A stretch of 64,000 bases of DNA from an uncultured Butyricicoccus sp. (GCA_934532985.1 CAKTAV010000006.1:1-64000), one strand, 5' to 3'; positions 41,555-51,185 are shown, numbered from the stretch's first letter. The notes: generated from the letters alone by a model not told the origin. Numbers and translations are program-made.

Positions 41555-41561
41555 TAATGTT

Positions 41562-42608
41562 TTATTCTCCAAGCTGTATCTGCTCGGCTTCCAGCTTACT
41601 TTGCACCTCCATGTGCTCGTAGGCCAGAGCCGTCACGCAGCGTCCACGCGGTGTGCGGTTGAGAAAGCCGATCTGCATCAAATACGGCTCGTATACGTCC
41701 TCCAGCGTCACCGCTTCCTCGCCGATGGTCGCCGCCAACGTCTCCAATCCGACTGGGCCGCCGTCAAATGTCTGCATGATACTGGTCAACAACCGGTGGT
41801 CAATCGCGTCTAATCCGAGTTTGTCAATTTCCAGCGCTTCCAGCGCCGTGTCCGCCGCTTCCTTGGTAATCACACCGTCAAAGCGAACCTGTGCAAAATC
41901 GCGCACGCGGCGCAGCAGCCGGTTGGCAATACGCGGCGTTCCGCGCGAACGGCGCGCGATTTCAAACGTTCCCTCCGGCTCTGTCGGTACATGCAAAATC
42001 TGCGCCGAACGATCCACGATGCGCTGCAATTCCTCCGGCGTATACAGCTCTAACCGCAGCAGCACGCCAAAGCGGTCGCGCAGCGGTGAGGTCATCTGAC
42101 CTGCTCTCGTTGTCGCGCCGATCAGCGTAAATTTAGGCAGATCCAAACGAATGGAGCGCGCCGCTGGACCTTTACCAATAATAATATCCAGCGCATAATC
42201 CTCCATCGCCGGATAGAGAATTTCCTCTACGCTGCGGTTCAAGCGATGAATCTCATCAATAAACAGAATATCGTTCTCCTGCAAATTCGTCAGCAATGCC
42301 GCCAAATCGCCCGCCTTTTCAATCGCCGGGCCACTCGTCACACGAATATTAACACCCATCTCATTGGCGATAATATTCGCCAGCGTCGTCTTGCCCAGTC
42401 CTGGCGGACCGTATAACAGAACATGATCCAGTGGTTCCTCGCGACGCTTTGCCGCCTCAATATAAATTCCTAAATTTTCTTTTGCCTTGCTCTGACCGAT
42501 GTACTCGTCCATGCTCCGCGGACGGAGAGAAAACTCGCTGTCGTCCTCCGCACGCTGTTCCCGCGAGACAATGCGGTCGGAAAAATCATCATCAAATTCA
42601 ATACTCAC
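41562..42608 (-). CDS. ruvB: Holliday junction DNA helicase RuvB
   Basis: 348 residues. AAA+ motor for branch migration. Walker A GPPGLGKTTLA near 67, Walker B ILFIDEIHRL near 118, sensor 1 TLIGATTRAG, and the winged helix with IGFLNRTPRGR near 320. Starts with a GTG codon at 42608, preceded by GAAGGTGAG. Last of the ruvC-ruvA-ruvB operon. Confidence 0.97.
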   Translation of the reverse strand: MSIEFDDDFSDRIVSREQRAEDDSEFSLRPRSMDEYIGQSKAKENLGIYIEAAKRREEPLDHVLLYGPPGLGKTTLANIIANEMGVNIRVTSGPAIEKAGDLAALLTNLQENDILFIDEIHRLNRSVEEILYPAMEDYALDIIIGKGPAARSIRLDLPKFTLIGATTRAGQMTSPLRDRFGVLLRLELYTPEELQRIVDRSAQILHVPTEPEGTFEIARRSRGTPRIANRLLRRVRDFAQVRFDGVITKEAADTALEALEIDKLGLDAIDHRLLTSIMQTFDGGPVGLETLAATIGEEAVTLEDVYEPYLMQIGFLNRTPRGRCVTALAYEHMEVQSKLEAEQIQLGE

Positions 42609-42624
42609 GCTGTCTCACCTTCCT

Positions 42625-43236
42625 TCACTGTGTCGCCAACTTCTTCAGGCACGCGCGAATAATCTCCTCGGAGCTCACCTCTGCTAGCTCCATTCCCTCC
42701 ATGGCATTCATCGCCTCCGCCTGCGAATAGCCCAGCACCATCAGCGCCGCAACCGCTTCGGAAACCGCAGATGCCGCGTCGCCCGCCGCCGGTTCTGCTG
42801 CCGCCGGAAGGTCGGAGAAGCTTCCGCTCTCGCGTTCCTTCGTCAGCTTATCCTTCAGCTCCAGACAGATGCGCTGGGCAATCTTCTTGCCGACACCCGG
42901 CGCACGGGTGAGCAGCTTGGCATCTCCGGTAATGATCGACAGCGCCACCTGACTGGTCGGCGCCGTGCTCAATATCGCCAGCGCCGCCTTGGGGCCGACG
43001 CCCGACACACCGATCAGCAGCTTAAAGCAGTTCAGCTCCTCCTGATCGGCAAAACCGTACAACTCCATAATTCCCTCACGGAGATATAAATACGTATACA
43101 GCCGTGCGCTTTTTCCCAGCGAAAGCGATGTTCCCGTCGTCTGCGATGTGTTGACGGCATAGCCAACACCGGCGCAGTCAATGACCGCCAGCCCTGGCTG
43201 ATTCACCGCCACGGTTCCTTCTACATAGTAAAACAC
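42625..43236 (-). CDS. ruvA: Holliday junction DNA helicase subunit RuvA
   Basis: 203 residues. Binds the four-way junction and loads RuvB. OB fold (1-65), then helix-hairpin-helix pairs GVSGVGPKAALAILS near 78 and APGVGKKIAQRICLELKDK near 112, and a C-terminal RuvB-binding domain (MVLGYSQAEAMNAM) after an acidic/alanine linker. The GTG start at 43236 has AGGAGG upstream. Confidence 0.97.
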   Translation of the reverse strand: MFYYVEGTVAVNQPGLAVIDCAGVGYAVNTSQTTGTSLSLGKSARLYTYLYLREGIMELYGFADQEELNCFKLLIGVSGVGPKAALAILSTAPTSQVALSIITGDAKLLTRAPGVGKKIAQRICLELKDKLTKERESGSFSDLPAAAEPAAGDAASAVSEAVAALMVLGYSQAEAMNAMEGMELAEVSSEEIIRACLKKLATQ

Positions 43237-43260
43237 ATTTTCCTCCTGTGACTGCTTCTG

Positions 43261-43743
43261 TTATCGAAAATTGGATGACGCCGTATGGCCATGACAGATC
43301 GCCAGCGCCAGTGCATCCGCCGCATCGTCCGGACGCGGCATACGCGGCAGCTTGAGCAGCGACCGCGTCAGCTCCATTACCTGCTTTTTCTCCGCCCGGC
43401 CATAGCCGACGACCGATTGCTTCACCTGCGCCGGTGTGTACTCCGCCGGGGCGATGCCGCGCTGGGCACACGCCAGCAAAATTACGCCACGCGCATGTCC
43501 CACCTGAATGCCCGTTGTGATATTTGTGTTGAAAAACAGTTCTTCTACCGCGACGGCATCCGGATGAAAGGTATCCAGCAGGGTCAGCATATCCTCATAG
43601 ATTTCCTTGAGCCGGAGATGCAGCGGAATTCCCGCCTGTGTGGTAATCGCTCCGTGCCGGATATGGGTAAAGCGCGACTTTTCGTACCGCACCACACCGT
43701 AGCCAACAATGGCATATCCCGGATCAATTCCTAAAATAATCAT
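43261..43743 (-). CDS. ruvC: Crossover junction endodeoxyribonuclease RuvC
   Basis: 160 residues. Resolves Holliday junctions; RNase H fold. Catalytic Asp7 lies in ILGIDPGYAIVGYG, Glu in VAVEELFFNTN near 67, and the C-terminal pair of acidic residues in RPDDAADALALAICHG near 140. First gene of the ruv operon. Confidence 0.97.
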   Translation of the reverse strand: MIILGIDPGYAIVGYGVVRYEKSRFTHIRHGAITTQAGIPLHLRLKEIYEDMLTLLDTFHPDAVAVEELFFNTNITTGIQVGHARGVILLACAQRGIAPAEYTPAQVKQSVVGYGRAEKKQVMELTRSLLKLPRMPRPDDAADALALAICHGHTASSNFR

Positions 43744-43833
43744 TTGGATTCCTCAATCAACTTAGTATGTCCCTAGTATACCACGAAACTTTGTTCGTCT
43801 CAAGAGAGCAATAGAAATTCACCGTGAAAAATA

Positions 43834-43877
43834 CCCCCATTTGCTCGCCAGTACCACGACTGTTTCACAAATGGGGG
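43834..43877 (-). terminator. Terminator of the PLP lyase gene
   Basis: CCCCCATTTG / CAAATGGGGG perfect 10-bp stem, then ATTTTTC on the minus strand; 35 bp after the stop. Confidence 0.75.
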
Positions 43878-43911
43878 ATTTCTGTGTTATCTTCTCTTGC
43901 TGCTGTGCGCC

Positions 43912-45180
43912 TTATTCCGTCGGGAGCACACCGTATCCCGCCGCGCGAATTTTCTCCGCCGCCAGAAGAATGCCCATCTTACCCGAAGAATACGTCAGAC
44001 CGCCCTGCATATAGCAAACATACGGCTCACGCATCGGCGCATCGGCGGACAGCTCAATCGATGCACCCTGTACAAATGCACCCGCCGCCATGATAACCTC
44101 ATCGTCATATCCCGGCATCGCCCACGGAACCGGTGTGACATACGAGTCCACTGGTGCGCCCGCCTGAATCCCCTCACAGAAGCGGCACAGCGGCTCCGGT
44201 GCGCCAAAGGCGATCGTCTGGATAATATCGTGCCGTGTCTCCTCCGGTGTCGGATGCACCTCAAAGCCCATCATCTGCATAACCTTTGCACCGAAAATTG
44301 CCGTTTTCAGCGCCTGCACCGTCGTGTGCGGCGCTAGGAACAGTCCCTGATACAGCAGGCGGCTGTGCCCCATCGTGCAGCCGCACTCGCCGCCGATTCC
44401 CGGCGCGGTCAGACGGAACGACGCATTTTCCACCAAATCCTTTCGACCGGCAATATAGCCGCCCGTCGGCGCCAGACCGCCGCCCGGATTCTTAATCAAA
44501 GAGCCGGCAATCAGATCTGCTCCGACCTGTGTCGGCTCCATCTCCTCGACAAATTCACCATAGCAATTGTCCACCATAATGGCCGCCGTGGTATTCACGC
44601 GGCGCACCGTCTCGCAGATTTTCTGAATCTGCGCCACCGACAGCGTTTCACGCACGCCATAACCCTTGCTGCGCTGAATAAAGACCAGCTTAATCTGCTC
44701 GTCTGCCGCAGCCTGCTCAATCGCCGGCAGATCCGGCAGACCGTCTTTCATATCTACCTGACGGTAGCCGATGCCGTACTGCTTCATACTGCCCGCCATG
44801 TCGCCCGTAATCGTGTTTTGCAGCGTGTCATACGCCGGTCCCGTCACACTCAAAACAACATCGCCGGTTTTGACCGCCGCAAACATCGCACAGCACAGCG
44901 CATGCGTTCCGTTGACAAAGCCGATGCGCACCAGCGCCGCTTCTGCGCCGAAAATGTCCGCATAGATCTGATCCAGCGTGTCGCGTCCCTGATCGTCATA
45001 GCCGTAACCATTTGTTCCGGCAAACATCGTTGCCGACACACGGTTTTTCGCAAACGCCGCCAGCACCTTTTCGGTGTTTCGGTCACAAATTTCATCAATC
45101 TGTGCAAAATACGGCTGAATTTCCCGCTCCGCACGCCGTCCCAATTCCCGAATCTCGGGAGAAATCGTTACATAATTCAT
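43912..45180 (-). CDS. Methionine gamma-lyase family / YnbB-type PLP enzyme (aluminium resistance protein family)
   Basis: 422 residues from ATG 45180 (GGAG upstream). A fold-type I PLP enzyme of the YnbB family: GTNGYGYDDQGRDTLDQIYA near 51, a MVDNCYGEFVE aspartate for PLP, and the Schiff-base lysine in AGSLIKNPGGGLAPTGGYI near 245. The active-site tail YVTPVPWAMPGYDDEVIM is conserved. Annotated elsewhere as aluminium resistance or C-S lyase; the real substrate is unsettled. A terminator separates it from ruvC. Confidence 0.88.
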   Translation of the reverse strand: MNYVTISPEIRELGRRAEREIQPYFAQIDEICDRNTEKVLAAFAKNRVSATMFAGTNGYGYDDQGRDTLDQIYADIFGAEAALVRIGFVNGTHALCCAMFAAVKTGDVVLSVTGPAYDTLQNTITGDMAGSMKQYGIGYRQVDMKDGLPDLPAIEQAAADEQIKLVFIQRSKGYGVRETLSVAQIQKICETVRRVNTTAAIMVDNCYGEFVEEMEPTQVGADLIAGSLIKNPGGGLAPTGGYIAGRKDLVENASFRLTAPGIGGECGCTMGHSRLLYQGLFLAPHTTVQALKTAIFGAKVMQMMGFEVHPTPEETRHDIIQTIAFGAPEPLCRFCEGIQAGAPVDSYVTPVPWAMPGYDDEVIMAAGAFVQGASIELSADAPMREPYVCYMQGGLTYSSGKMGILLAAEKIRAAGYGVLPTE

Positions 45181-45214
45181 ATCGCTACTCCAACTCTTGT
45201 ATATTACGCAGGAA

Positions 45215-45248
45215 GGAGCTGTTGCAAAAGATAAACTGCAGCAGCCCC
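45215..45248. repeat. Recurring terminator-like hairpin, copy before the PLP lyase start
   Basis: GGAGCTGTTGCA / TGCAGCAGCCCC with an A-rich loop; stem related to the hairpins at 4458, 41523 and 51687. No T-run on either strand here. Confidence 0.6.
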
Positions 45249-45318
45249 TATTCGTTTTCTGCTCTATTTGCTTTACAGCTTTCATTTTGTTGTTAATAGA
45301 GAGCGTTTTAATCCATTC

Positions 45319-45341
45319 AGTCAGACGCTACGCGTCTGACT
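45319..45341. repeat. Perfect 10-bp inverted repeat
   Basis: AGTCAGACGC, TAC, GCGTCTGACT. Immediately followed by the second-type dispersed repeat. Confidence 0.7.
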
Positions 45342-45342
45342 G

Positions 45343-45400
45343 TCCCGCTTTCGCTTCGCTCACATGCCACCGGCATGACGCGGCCCATTGCATCAAGGGA
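45343..45400 (+). repeat. Dispersed repeat, second type, copy 2
   Basis: Aligns with 3994-4052 at about 85% identity, including TCCCGCTTTCGCT, CTCACATGCCA and CAAGGGA. Confidence 0.65.
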
Positions 45401-45533
45401 CGCCTTTGGTGCGTGCCATTTAACTATTAGCGCTTAGAGTAGCTCTACATTTGGCTCCCCTTACAGAACAAGGAGAGCTGTTGGCGAAGCCAACTGAGGG
45501 GATCTGAACTAACTCATATATCCTAACGCCTTT

Positions 45534-46355
45534 TTACTGATTTCCGCTGTTCTGCTCCGCCTTCGTCACCAAATTCGTTCCATCCGGCAGGGAAAACAAT
45601 CCCTCGTCCGGTATCGTTAGATCCAGCGTAGACACACTGACACTGCGCACAAGCTCATCGCCGCGCGTATATTCCGCCTGCAGCAGCAGTCCCGTCACCG
45701 TCGATACACTGTAGGTAATCGTATAGCCGGAATCTTTGTCCTGCAGCACGGCGTAGACGCACGGAACGCCCTCAATCGTCCGCAGTCCCGCGTCGGTAAT
45801 CGTACTCGGATCGGCATCCAAAATCGTCTCATACGTTGGAATCATCGACGCCTGATCCGCGGAAAGCGAACCGCTCGAACCCGTATGATACTTCTTTTTT
45901 CCAACACGCCAGGAATAATATTTGTCTCCGTCTATGATCTCATAGCGCTCCGCTTCCTGCGTCGTGTTCAGGTATTCCGTCAGCGAAATGCCGCTGCGCA
46001 CATAGCGATTGACCTGACAGGTACTCCAATCCTGGTCCCAGAACACCGTGTTGTCAATCGCCATCGAGTAGGCATCCGGTCGCTTCAGGCTGGCAATGAC
46101 CTGCTGGACATTGTTCACCGAAATATCTGCATCCGTCAGCGTGAACTCCTGCTCCTCCTGTGTGGTCTCCGGCGCTGTCGCCGCACTGCCGCTGGGAAGC
46201 GTAATCGAATCACGGTTTCCACTAAACAAGCCAATCGACGCGCCAATGGCGACCATCAGCACAAGCATGCCCACAATCCAAGCCGCTGTGCGCGGACGCA
46301 GGCACAACTTTCGCTTGCGTGCCGGATTTTTTTCCTGTTCCTGTGGTTTTTTCAC
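45534..46355 (-). CDS. Membrane-anchored LolA/MucB-like protein of unknown function
   Basis: 273 residues from GTG 46355 (GGAG 8 nt upstream). A basic cytosolic N-terminus, one membrane helix (about 29-46, TAAWIVGMLVLMVAIGASIG) and an extracytoplasmic domain of antiparallel strands (about 75-270: YEIIDGDKYYSWRVGKKKYH, YAVLQDKDSGYTITYSVSTVTGLLLQAEY, LDLTIPDEGLFSLPDGT) resembling LolA/MucB/RsiV-like lipid-binding half-barrels. Last gene of the operon after wecB. No confident family; a role in the envelope is suggested by the neighbours. Confidence 0.6.
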   Translation of the reverse strand: MKKPQEQEKNPARKRKLCLRPRTAAWIVGMLVLMVAIGASIGLFSGNRDSITLPSGSAATAPETTQEEQEFTLTDADISVNNVQQVIASLKRPDAYSMAIDNTVFWDQDWSTCQVNRYVRSGISLTEYLNTTQEAERYEIIDGDKYYSWRVGKKKYHTGSSGSLSADQASMIPTYETILDADPSTITDAGLRTIEGVPCVYAVLQDKDSGYTITYSVSTVTGLLLQAEYTRGDELVRSVSVSTLDLTIPDEGLFSLPDGTNLVTKAEQNSGNQ

Positions 46356-46367
46356 AATGAATGCTCC

Positions 46368-47516
46368 TTATGGCTGAAACTCATCCGGCATCTGCTCTGC
46401 CAAGCCAAACCAGCAGCGAATGGCCTGCACAATTCGGCGGGAGGTCTGTCCGTCACCATAGGGATTGACTGCATGAGCCATTTTCTGATATTCCACCGGA
46501 TTATCCAGCAACGTGCACGCCATGGAGAAAATCGTCTCCTCCTCCACGCCCGCCATGCGCACCGTACCGGCTTCCACCGCCTCCGGGCGCTCGGTTTCGC
46601 GCCGCAGAACCAGCACCGGCTTGCCCAAGCTCGGCGCCTCCTCCTGCAAGCCTCCGGAGTCTGTCAGAATTAACTCGCTGCGCTGCATGAGATTGTGCAT
46701 CTCATCCACCGGCAGCGGATCAATTAAATGAATGCGATCGTGTCCGCTGAGATACTCCGCCGCGGTCTCACGGACATACGGGCTCAGATGCACCGGATAG
46801 ACAATATCCACATCCTCATACCGCTCCGCAATACGGCGCAGGGCACGCATCATATTCTCCATCGCTCCGCCATAGTTTTCACGACGATGGGCGGTAACCA
46901 GCAGAATCCGGTGATTGTCATAATCCAATTCCCGCAGCGTCGGGTCGCGGAACACATAGTCTGGCTGAACCGTCGTGTGAATCGCATCGACCACCGTGTT
47001 ACCGCACACCAGCACGCCATCCCGAATTCCCTCTGCTTCCAGATTTCGTTTATTGCGCTGCGTCGGCGCAAAGTGCAGAGAGGCAATCTGTCCCGTCAGC
47101 TTGCGGTTCATCTCCTCCGGAAACGGCGAATATTTGTCAAACGTGCGAAGACCTGCCTCGACATGTCCCACCGGAATCTTGTGGTAAAACGCCGCCAGCG
47201 CACCGGCAAACGTCGTGGACGTGTCGCCATGCACCAGAACAATATCCGGCTTTGCCTCTTCCAAAACCTCATCCAAGCCGGACAGCGACCGCGTCGTAAT
47301 GGAACACAGTGTCTGCCGCGGCTGCATGATATTCAAATCATAATCTGCCTTCAGGTGGAAAATATCCATAACCTGATCCAGCATCTCACGGTGCTGCGCG
47401 GTGACACAGACCACCGAGGTGATGTCCTCCGCCCGCTCCAGCGCGTGCACCAGCGGTGCCATCTTAATCGCCTCCGGACGGGTGCCGAACACCGTCATGA
47501 CTTTAATGTTCTTCAT
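46368..47516 (-). CDS. wecB: UDP-N-acetylglucosamine 2-epimerase (non-hydrolysing)
   Basis: 382 residues from ATG 47516 (AAAGGAGG upstream). Interconverts UDP-GlcNAc and UDP-ManNAc for teichoic acid or other envelope glycans. GT-B fold with N-terminal VMTVFGTRPEAIKMAPLV, HGDTSTTFAGALAAFY, HVEAGLRTFDKYSPFPEE and C-terminal LTDSGGLQEEAPSLGKPVLVLR. Its ribosome site and start lie inside the end of the WecA/TagO gene (14-bp overlap). Confidence 0.95.
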   Translation of the reverse strand: MKNIKVMTVFGTRPEAIKMAPLVHALERAEDITSVVCVTAQHREMLDQVMDIFHLKADYDLNIMQPRQTLCSITTRSLSGLDEVLEEAKPDIVLVHGDTSTTFAGALAAFYHKIPVGHVEAGLRTFDKYSPFPEEMNRKLTGQIASLHFAPTQRNKRNLEAEGIRDGVLVCGNTVVDAIHTTVQPDYVFRDPTLRELDYDNHRILLVTAHRRENYGGAMENMMRALRRIAERYEDVDIVYPVHLSPYVRETAAEYLSGHDRIHLIDPLPVDEMHNLMQRSELILTDSGGLQEEAPSLGKPVLVLRRETERPEAVEAGTVRMAGVEEETIFSMACTLLDNPVEYQKMAHAVNPYGDGQTSRRIVQAIRCWFGLAEQMPDEFQP

Positions 47517-48660
47517 CCGTTTCCTCCTTTGTGCTCTCCGGCGTTTTCTCCTGCTTGGCCGCTTGCCCCTTGGGATGGTCGCGGATATACTGCTTCTCGT
47601 ACTCGTCAATCTTATGCTGCTCGGTTGTCAGCACCAAAAATCCGCCGACAATCAGCGTGATAATCACCGCCGCGACGATAAACATCGCGCGTAGCTCGCC
47701 CGACGTGGTCAGCACAACCGCAATCAAGCCCAGCACAACCGAGATGACATACAGGATTGCCACCGCCTGCTTCTGGTTAAAGCCCATGTCAATCAGACGA
47801 TGATGTACATGTCCGCGGTCCGGAGAAAACGGACTGCGGCCCGACAGCACACGCCGAAGCATCGCAAAGCCCGTGTCAAAAATCGGCAGGCCCAAAATCA
47901 GGAACGGTACCGCAAATGAAATCAACGCATAGACCTTAAACAAGCCCTGAATCGACATCGTCGCGAGCATATAGCCCAAAAACGTCGAGCCAGTGTCTCC
48001 CATAAAGATCTGCGCCGGATTCAGATTGTACGGCATAAAGCCGACACAGGCTCCCGCCAGCGCCGCCAGAATGACCGCAATCTCAATCTCTCCGATAAAC
48101 AGCGCAACCGCCAGCATGGTCATAGACGCAATCGACGAGACACCGACCGCCAGACCATCCAGTCCGTCAATCAGATTTACCGCATTGGTAATCGCCACAA
48201 TCCAGATAATCGTGATCGGGATGGACAGCGCGCCGACGCTCCAATACAGGCTGTCGGAAAAGATAAACGGGTTGGTAAACACCTCAATGCGCAGTCCGCC
48301 CAGCACAACCGGAATCGCCGCCGCCAAAATCTGAATCACAAACTTAAACTTTGCACCCAGCGCCTTGCGGTCATCCACAATGCCGAGGGCGACAATGATT
48401 ACCGCGCCGATTAAAATCCAGACGCGCTGGGGATTGATTTTTCCCACCAGCACGGCAGAAACCAAAAACGCAAAGAAAATCGCCAAGCCGCCCAAACGCG
48501 GAATCGGACGCTTGTGCATTCGCCGCGTGTCCTTTGGCACGTCTACCGCGCCGATTTTATAGGCCAGCCGCTTGACCGGCGGCGTCAGCAAAAAGGACAA
48601 CACGCCGGAGAGAAAAAACGCAGCCAGAACAGCAAATACTACATGATATACTTCATCCAA
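47503..48660 (-). CDS. Undecaprenyl-phosphate GlcNAc-1-phosphate transferase (MraY/WecA/TagO family)
   Basis: 385 residues from a TTG codon at 48660 (GAGGG 8 nt upstream); about ten membrane helices. Family motifs: PRLGGLAIF near 53, the catalytic NAVNLIDGLDGLAVG near 160, GFMPYNLNPAQIFMGDTGSTFLGY near 220, and the cytoplasmic PFSPDRGHVHHRLIDMG near 290. It starts the lipid-linked polymer by transferring GlcNAc-1-P to undecaprenyl-P. Next to wecB, the pair would make ManNAc-containing wall polymer linkage units. TagO versus WecA cannot be decided here. Confidence 0.93.
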   Translation of the reverse strand: MDEVYHVVFAVLAAFFLSGVLSFLLTPPVKRLAYKIGAVDVPKDTRRMHKRPIPRLGGLAIFFAFLVSAVLVGKINPQRVWILIGAVIIVALGIVDDRKALGAKFKFVIQILAAAIPVVLGGLRIEVFTNPFIFSDSLYWSVGALSIPITIIWIVAITNAVNLIDGLDGLAVGVSSIASMTMLAVALFIGEIEIAVILAALAGACVGFMPYNLNPAQIFMGDTGSTFLGYMLATMSIQGLFKVYALISFAVPFLILGLPIFDTGFAMLRRVLSGRSPFSPDRGHVHHRLIDMGFNQKQAVAILYVISVVLGLIAVVLTTSGELRAMFIVAAVIITLIVGGFLVLTTEQHKIDEYEKQYIRDHPKGQAAKQEKTPESTKEETDEEH

Positions 48661-48682
48661 TGTGATACCCTCTACGCGAGTT

Positions 48683-49687
48683 TCAGCGCTTCACGAAACC
48701 GACCTTACGATACACCTTGTCCAGCGTGCGCTGTGCAATGCGCTCTGCCTTTTCCGCGCCCTCGCGGTAAATGCTCTCCAGATATGTCTTATCCTGAAGC
48801 AGACGCTCGGTTTCCTCACGGATCGGGCGCAGCATTTCAACCACTGCTTCGCCAACCGCCGGCTTGAACTCGCCGTAACCCTTGCCCTCGAATTCCGCTT
48901 CGACCTCAGCAACCGTCTTGCCCGTCGTCTGCGCATAGATGCCGATGAGGTTGGAGACACCCGGCTTGTCCTCCGAGTTGACCACGCGCATATCGCTGTC
49001 GGTCACGGCGCGCTTGAACTTGCGCATAATGTCCTCCGGCTTGTCCATCAGCAGGATATAGCCGTTCGGATTCGGGTCCGACTTGGACATCTTCTTATTC
49101 GGCTCGGACAGGCTCATAACCTTGCCGTTGAGCGAGCCGAGATACGGCTCCGGAATCGTAAACGTCTCGGAATATGCCGCATTGAAGCGCTGCGCGATAT
49201 CGCGGCAGATCTCAATGTGCTGCAGCTGATCCACACCAACCGGCACAAAATGCGGCTGATACAGCAGAATATCCGCCGCCATCAGCACCGGATAGTCAAA
49301 CAGACCGGCATTAATGTTGTCCGCATGGCTGCGGGACTTGTCCTTAAACTGCGTCATGCGCGACAGCTCACCAAACATCGTGTAGCAGTTGAGTACCCAC
49401 GCCAGCTGTGTGTGCGCCGCGACATGCGACTGTACAAACAGCACGCACTTTTTCGGGTCCAGACCCGCTGCCAAATACTGTGCCAGCACCTCGTAGGTGT
49501 TGCGGCGCAGGTCCGCCGGCTTCTGCCGAACCGTGATCGCGTGCAGGTCGGCCAGTGCAAACACACAGTCGTACTCGTCCTGCAAGCCAACCCAGTTACG
49601 AATCGCTCCCAGATAGTTGCCAAGGGTCAGATGACCGCTCGGCTGCACCATGGAAAGCATTCTTTTTTTATTCTGTTCTTCTGTCAT
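48683..49687 (-). CDS. trpS: Tryptophan-tRNA ligase
   Basis: 334 residues, class I synthetase. The HIGH-type motif is PSGHLTLGNYLGAI near 16-29 and the KMSKS motif MSKSDPN near 200. Charges tRNA-Trp. It lies between the aminotransferase gene and wecA, with 22 bp to the latter. The upstream gap to the aminotransferase is 50 bp and holds no T-box, so unlike the trpB2 gene it is not tryptophan-T-box controlled here. Confidence 0.96.
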   Translation of the reverse strand: MTEEQNKKRMLSMVQPSGHLTLGNYLGAIRNWVGLQDEYDCVFALADLHAITVRQKPADLRRNTYEVLAQYLAAGLDPKKCVLFVQSHVAAHTQLAWVLNCYTMFGELSRMTQFKDKSRSHADNINAGLFDYPVLMAADILLYQPHFVPVGVDQLQHIEICRDIAQRFNAAYSETFTIPEPYLGSLNGKVMSLSEPNKKMSKSDPNPNGYILLMDKPEDIMRKFKRAVTDSDMRVVNSEDKPGVSNLIGIYAQTTGKTVAEVEAEFEGKGYGEFKPAVGEAVVEMLRPIREETERLLQDKTYLESIYREGAEKAERIAQRTLDKVYRKVGFVKR

Positions 49688-49737
49688 AACAACGTCCTCA
49701 ATTCTCTTGTTTCGTTTTTCGGAACACCGCTTCTTAC

Positions 49738-50928
49738 TTACTTCAGGTATTCCCGAATGGCCTCGCCAACACGCGATACCGCAATGTCAATCTGCTCCAG
49801 CGTCGGCAGAGAGAAATTCATGCGGAAGCCGTTGCTGATTTCAGATTCATCCACGGAGAATGCGTTGCCCGGCACGCAGGCAACCTTCTTCGCGCTGATC
49901 TTCTGGCACAGCTCAAAGCTGTCATAGCCCTCTGGCAGCTCGGCCCAGATAAACAAGCCGCCGTTCGGATGGGTGTAAGTCACGCGCGGATCGAAATACT
50001 TTTCGCACGCCGCCAGCATTGCGTCACGCTTGATGCGGTTATTTTTGCAGATCTCTGCAATATGTGCATCCAGATCGTACTCCTCCAAGTAATGAGCAAC
50101 CAGCATCTGGAAGTACAGATTAGTATGTACGTCGCTGACCTGCTTGCAGACTACCATGCGGTTGATAATATCCTTGTTGGCAACACAGAAGCCCAGACGC
50201 ATGCCCGGAGACAACACCTTGGAGTACGAGCCGCAGTATACAACGCGTCCCTCGGTATCCATCGACTTGAGCGTCGGGATGTCCTCGCCCTCATAGCGCA
50301 GCTCGAAATACGGGTTGTCCTCGAAAATCAGGACATCATACTTGGACGCCAGCTCCAGCAGCTGCTTGCGGCGCTCCAGCGACATCGTCCGTCCGGTCGG
50401 GTTCTGGAAGGTCGGAATGACATAGATAAACTTCACGTTCGGCGTGGTTTTCAGCACCTCTTCCAGCTGGTTCATCTGCATACCGTCGTCGTCCATCGGG
50501 ACGCTCTTCAGGGAAGCGTTCAGGCTGCGGAAGCTATTCAGTGCGCCGATAAACGACGGACCTTCCGAGATAACCACATCGCCCGGGTCCAGCATAACCT
50601 GCGTGAACAGGCTTGCCGACTGCTGACCGCCGGTGGTAATCAGAATATCGTCGTCCTCACCGCCGATTCCGTATTTCTCCTTCAAACGCTTTGCCGTCAG
50701 CTCGCGCAGCTTCGGATAGCCCTCCGTCGTGCCGTACTGCAAGGCAACGTCCGCCTCCTCGCGGAAGATCTTCGCGCCGATCTCCGCCATCTCCTCCGAC
50801 GGGAAGGACACCGGATCCGGCGAACCCGCCGCCAGAGAAATAACCGTCGGGTCTACCAGCACCTTGAAAATCTCACGAATTGCCGATGGTTTCATCGCCG
50901 CGATGTGTTTTGCTATTTTATATTCCAT
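49738..50928 (-). CDS. PLP-dependent aminotransferase (2-aminoadipate/aromatic type, fold I class I)
   Basis: 396 residues from ATG 50928 (GGAG 8 nt upstream). Resembles the MocR/LysN-type aminotransferases: ISLAAGSPDPVSFPSEEM near 30, QYGTTEGYPKLRELTA near 65, TTGGQQSASLFTQV, YVIPTFQNPTGRTMS near 180, and the PLP-lysine in VVYCGSYSKVLSPGMRLGF near 240. Substrate is probably 2-aminoadipate, an aromatic or branched-chain amino acid; sequence alone does not decide. Upstream of trpS on the same strand. Confidence 0.88.
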   Translation of the reverse strand: MEYKIAKHIAAMKPSAIREIFKVLVDPTVISLAAGSPDPVSFPSEEMAEIGAKIFREEADVALQYGTTEGYPKLRELTAKRLKEKYGIGGEDDDILITTGGQQSASLFTQVMLDPGDVVISEGPSFIGALNSFRSLNASLKSVPMDDDGMQMNQLEEVLKTTPNVKFIYVIPTFQNPTGRTMSLERRKQLLELASKYDVLIFEDNPYFELRYEGEDIPTLKSMDTEGRVVYCGSYSKVLSPGMRLGFCVANKDIINRMVVCKQVSDVHTNLYFQMLVAHYLEEYDLDAHIAEICKNNRIKRDAMLAACEKYFDPRVTYTHPNGGLFIWAELPEGYDSFELCQKISAKKVACVPGNAFSVDESEISNGFRMNFSLPTLEQIDIAVSRVGEAIREYLK

Positions 50929-51185
50929 GTCAGTCGCTCCTGTTATTCGTTTTGAATACGGAACAATTTCCGTATACATCTACCTGATTTTATCACAGTT
51001 GCCTAGGCCGCGCAACCATTCCACAGCACGGTACACAGAATTTTCACCGTGATTCTGTGCAAATACGCAAATCTACCCGCACAAATTCAAAGAATGTTTA
51101 CCTTTTCCCCATTTTCTCCCTGATACCAATATGGTATGATAAACAGGATACAAAAACAGCCTATTTCTGGGGAGGTAACGCACTT

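Larger units (their letters stand above)
45181..45533. other. 353-bp gap with several repeat elements
   Basis: Contains the recurring hairpin (45215-45248), a perfect palindrome (45319-45341), the second-type dispersed repeat (45343-45400) and a hairpin-bearing CCCCTT...GAGGGG element (about 45455-45505, with GTTGGC-GAA-GCCAAC inside). No gene. Confidence 0.6.
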
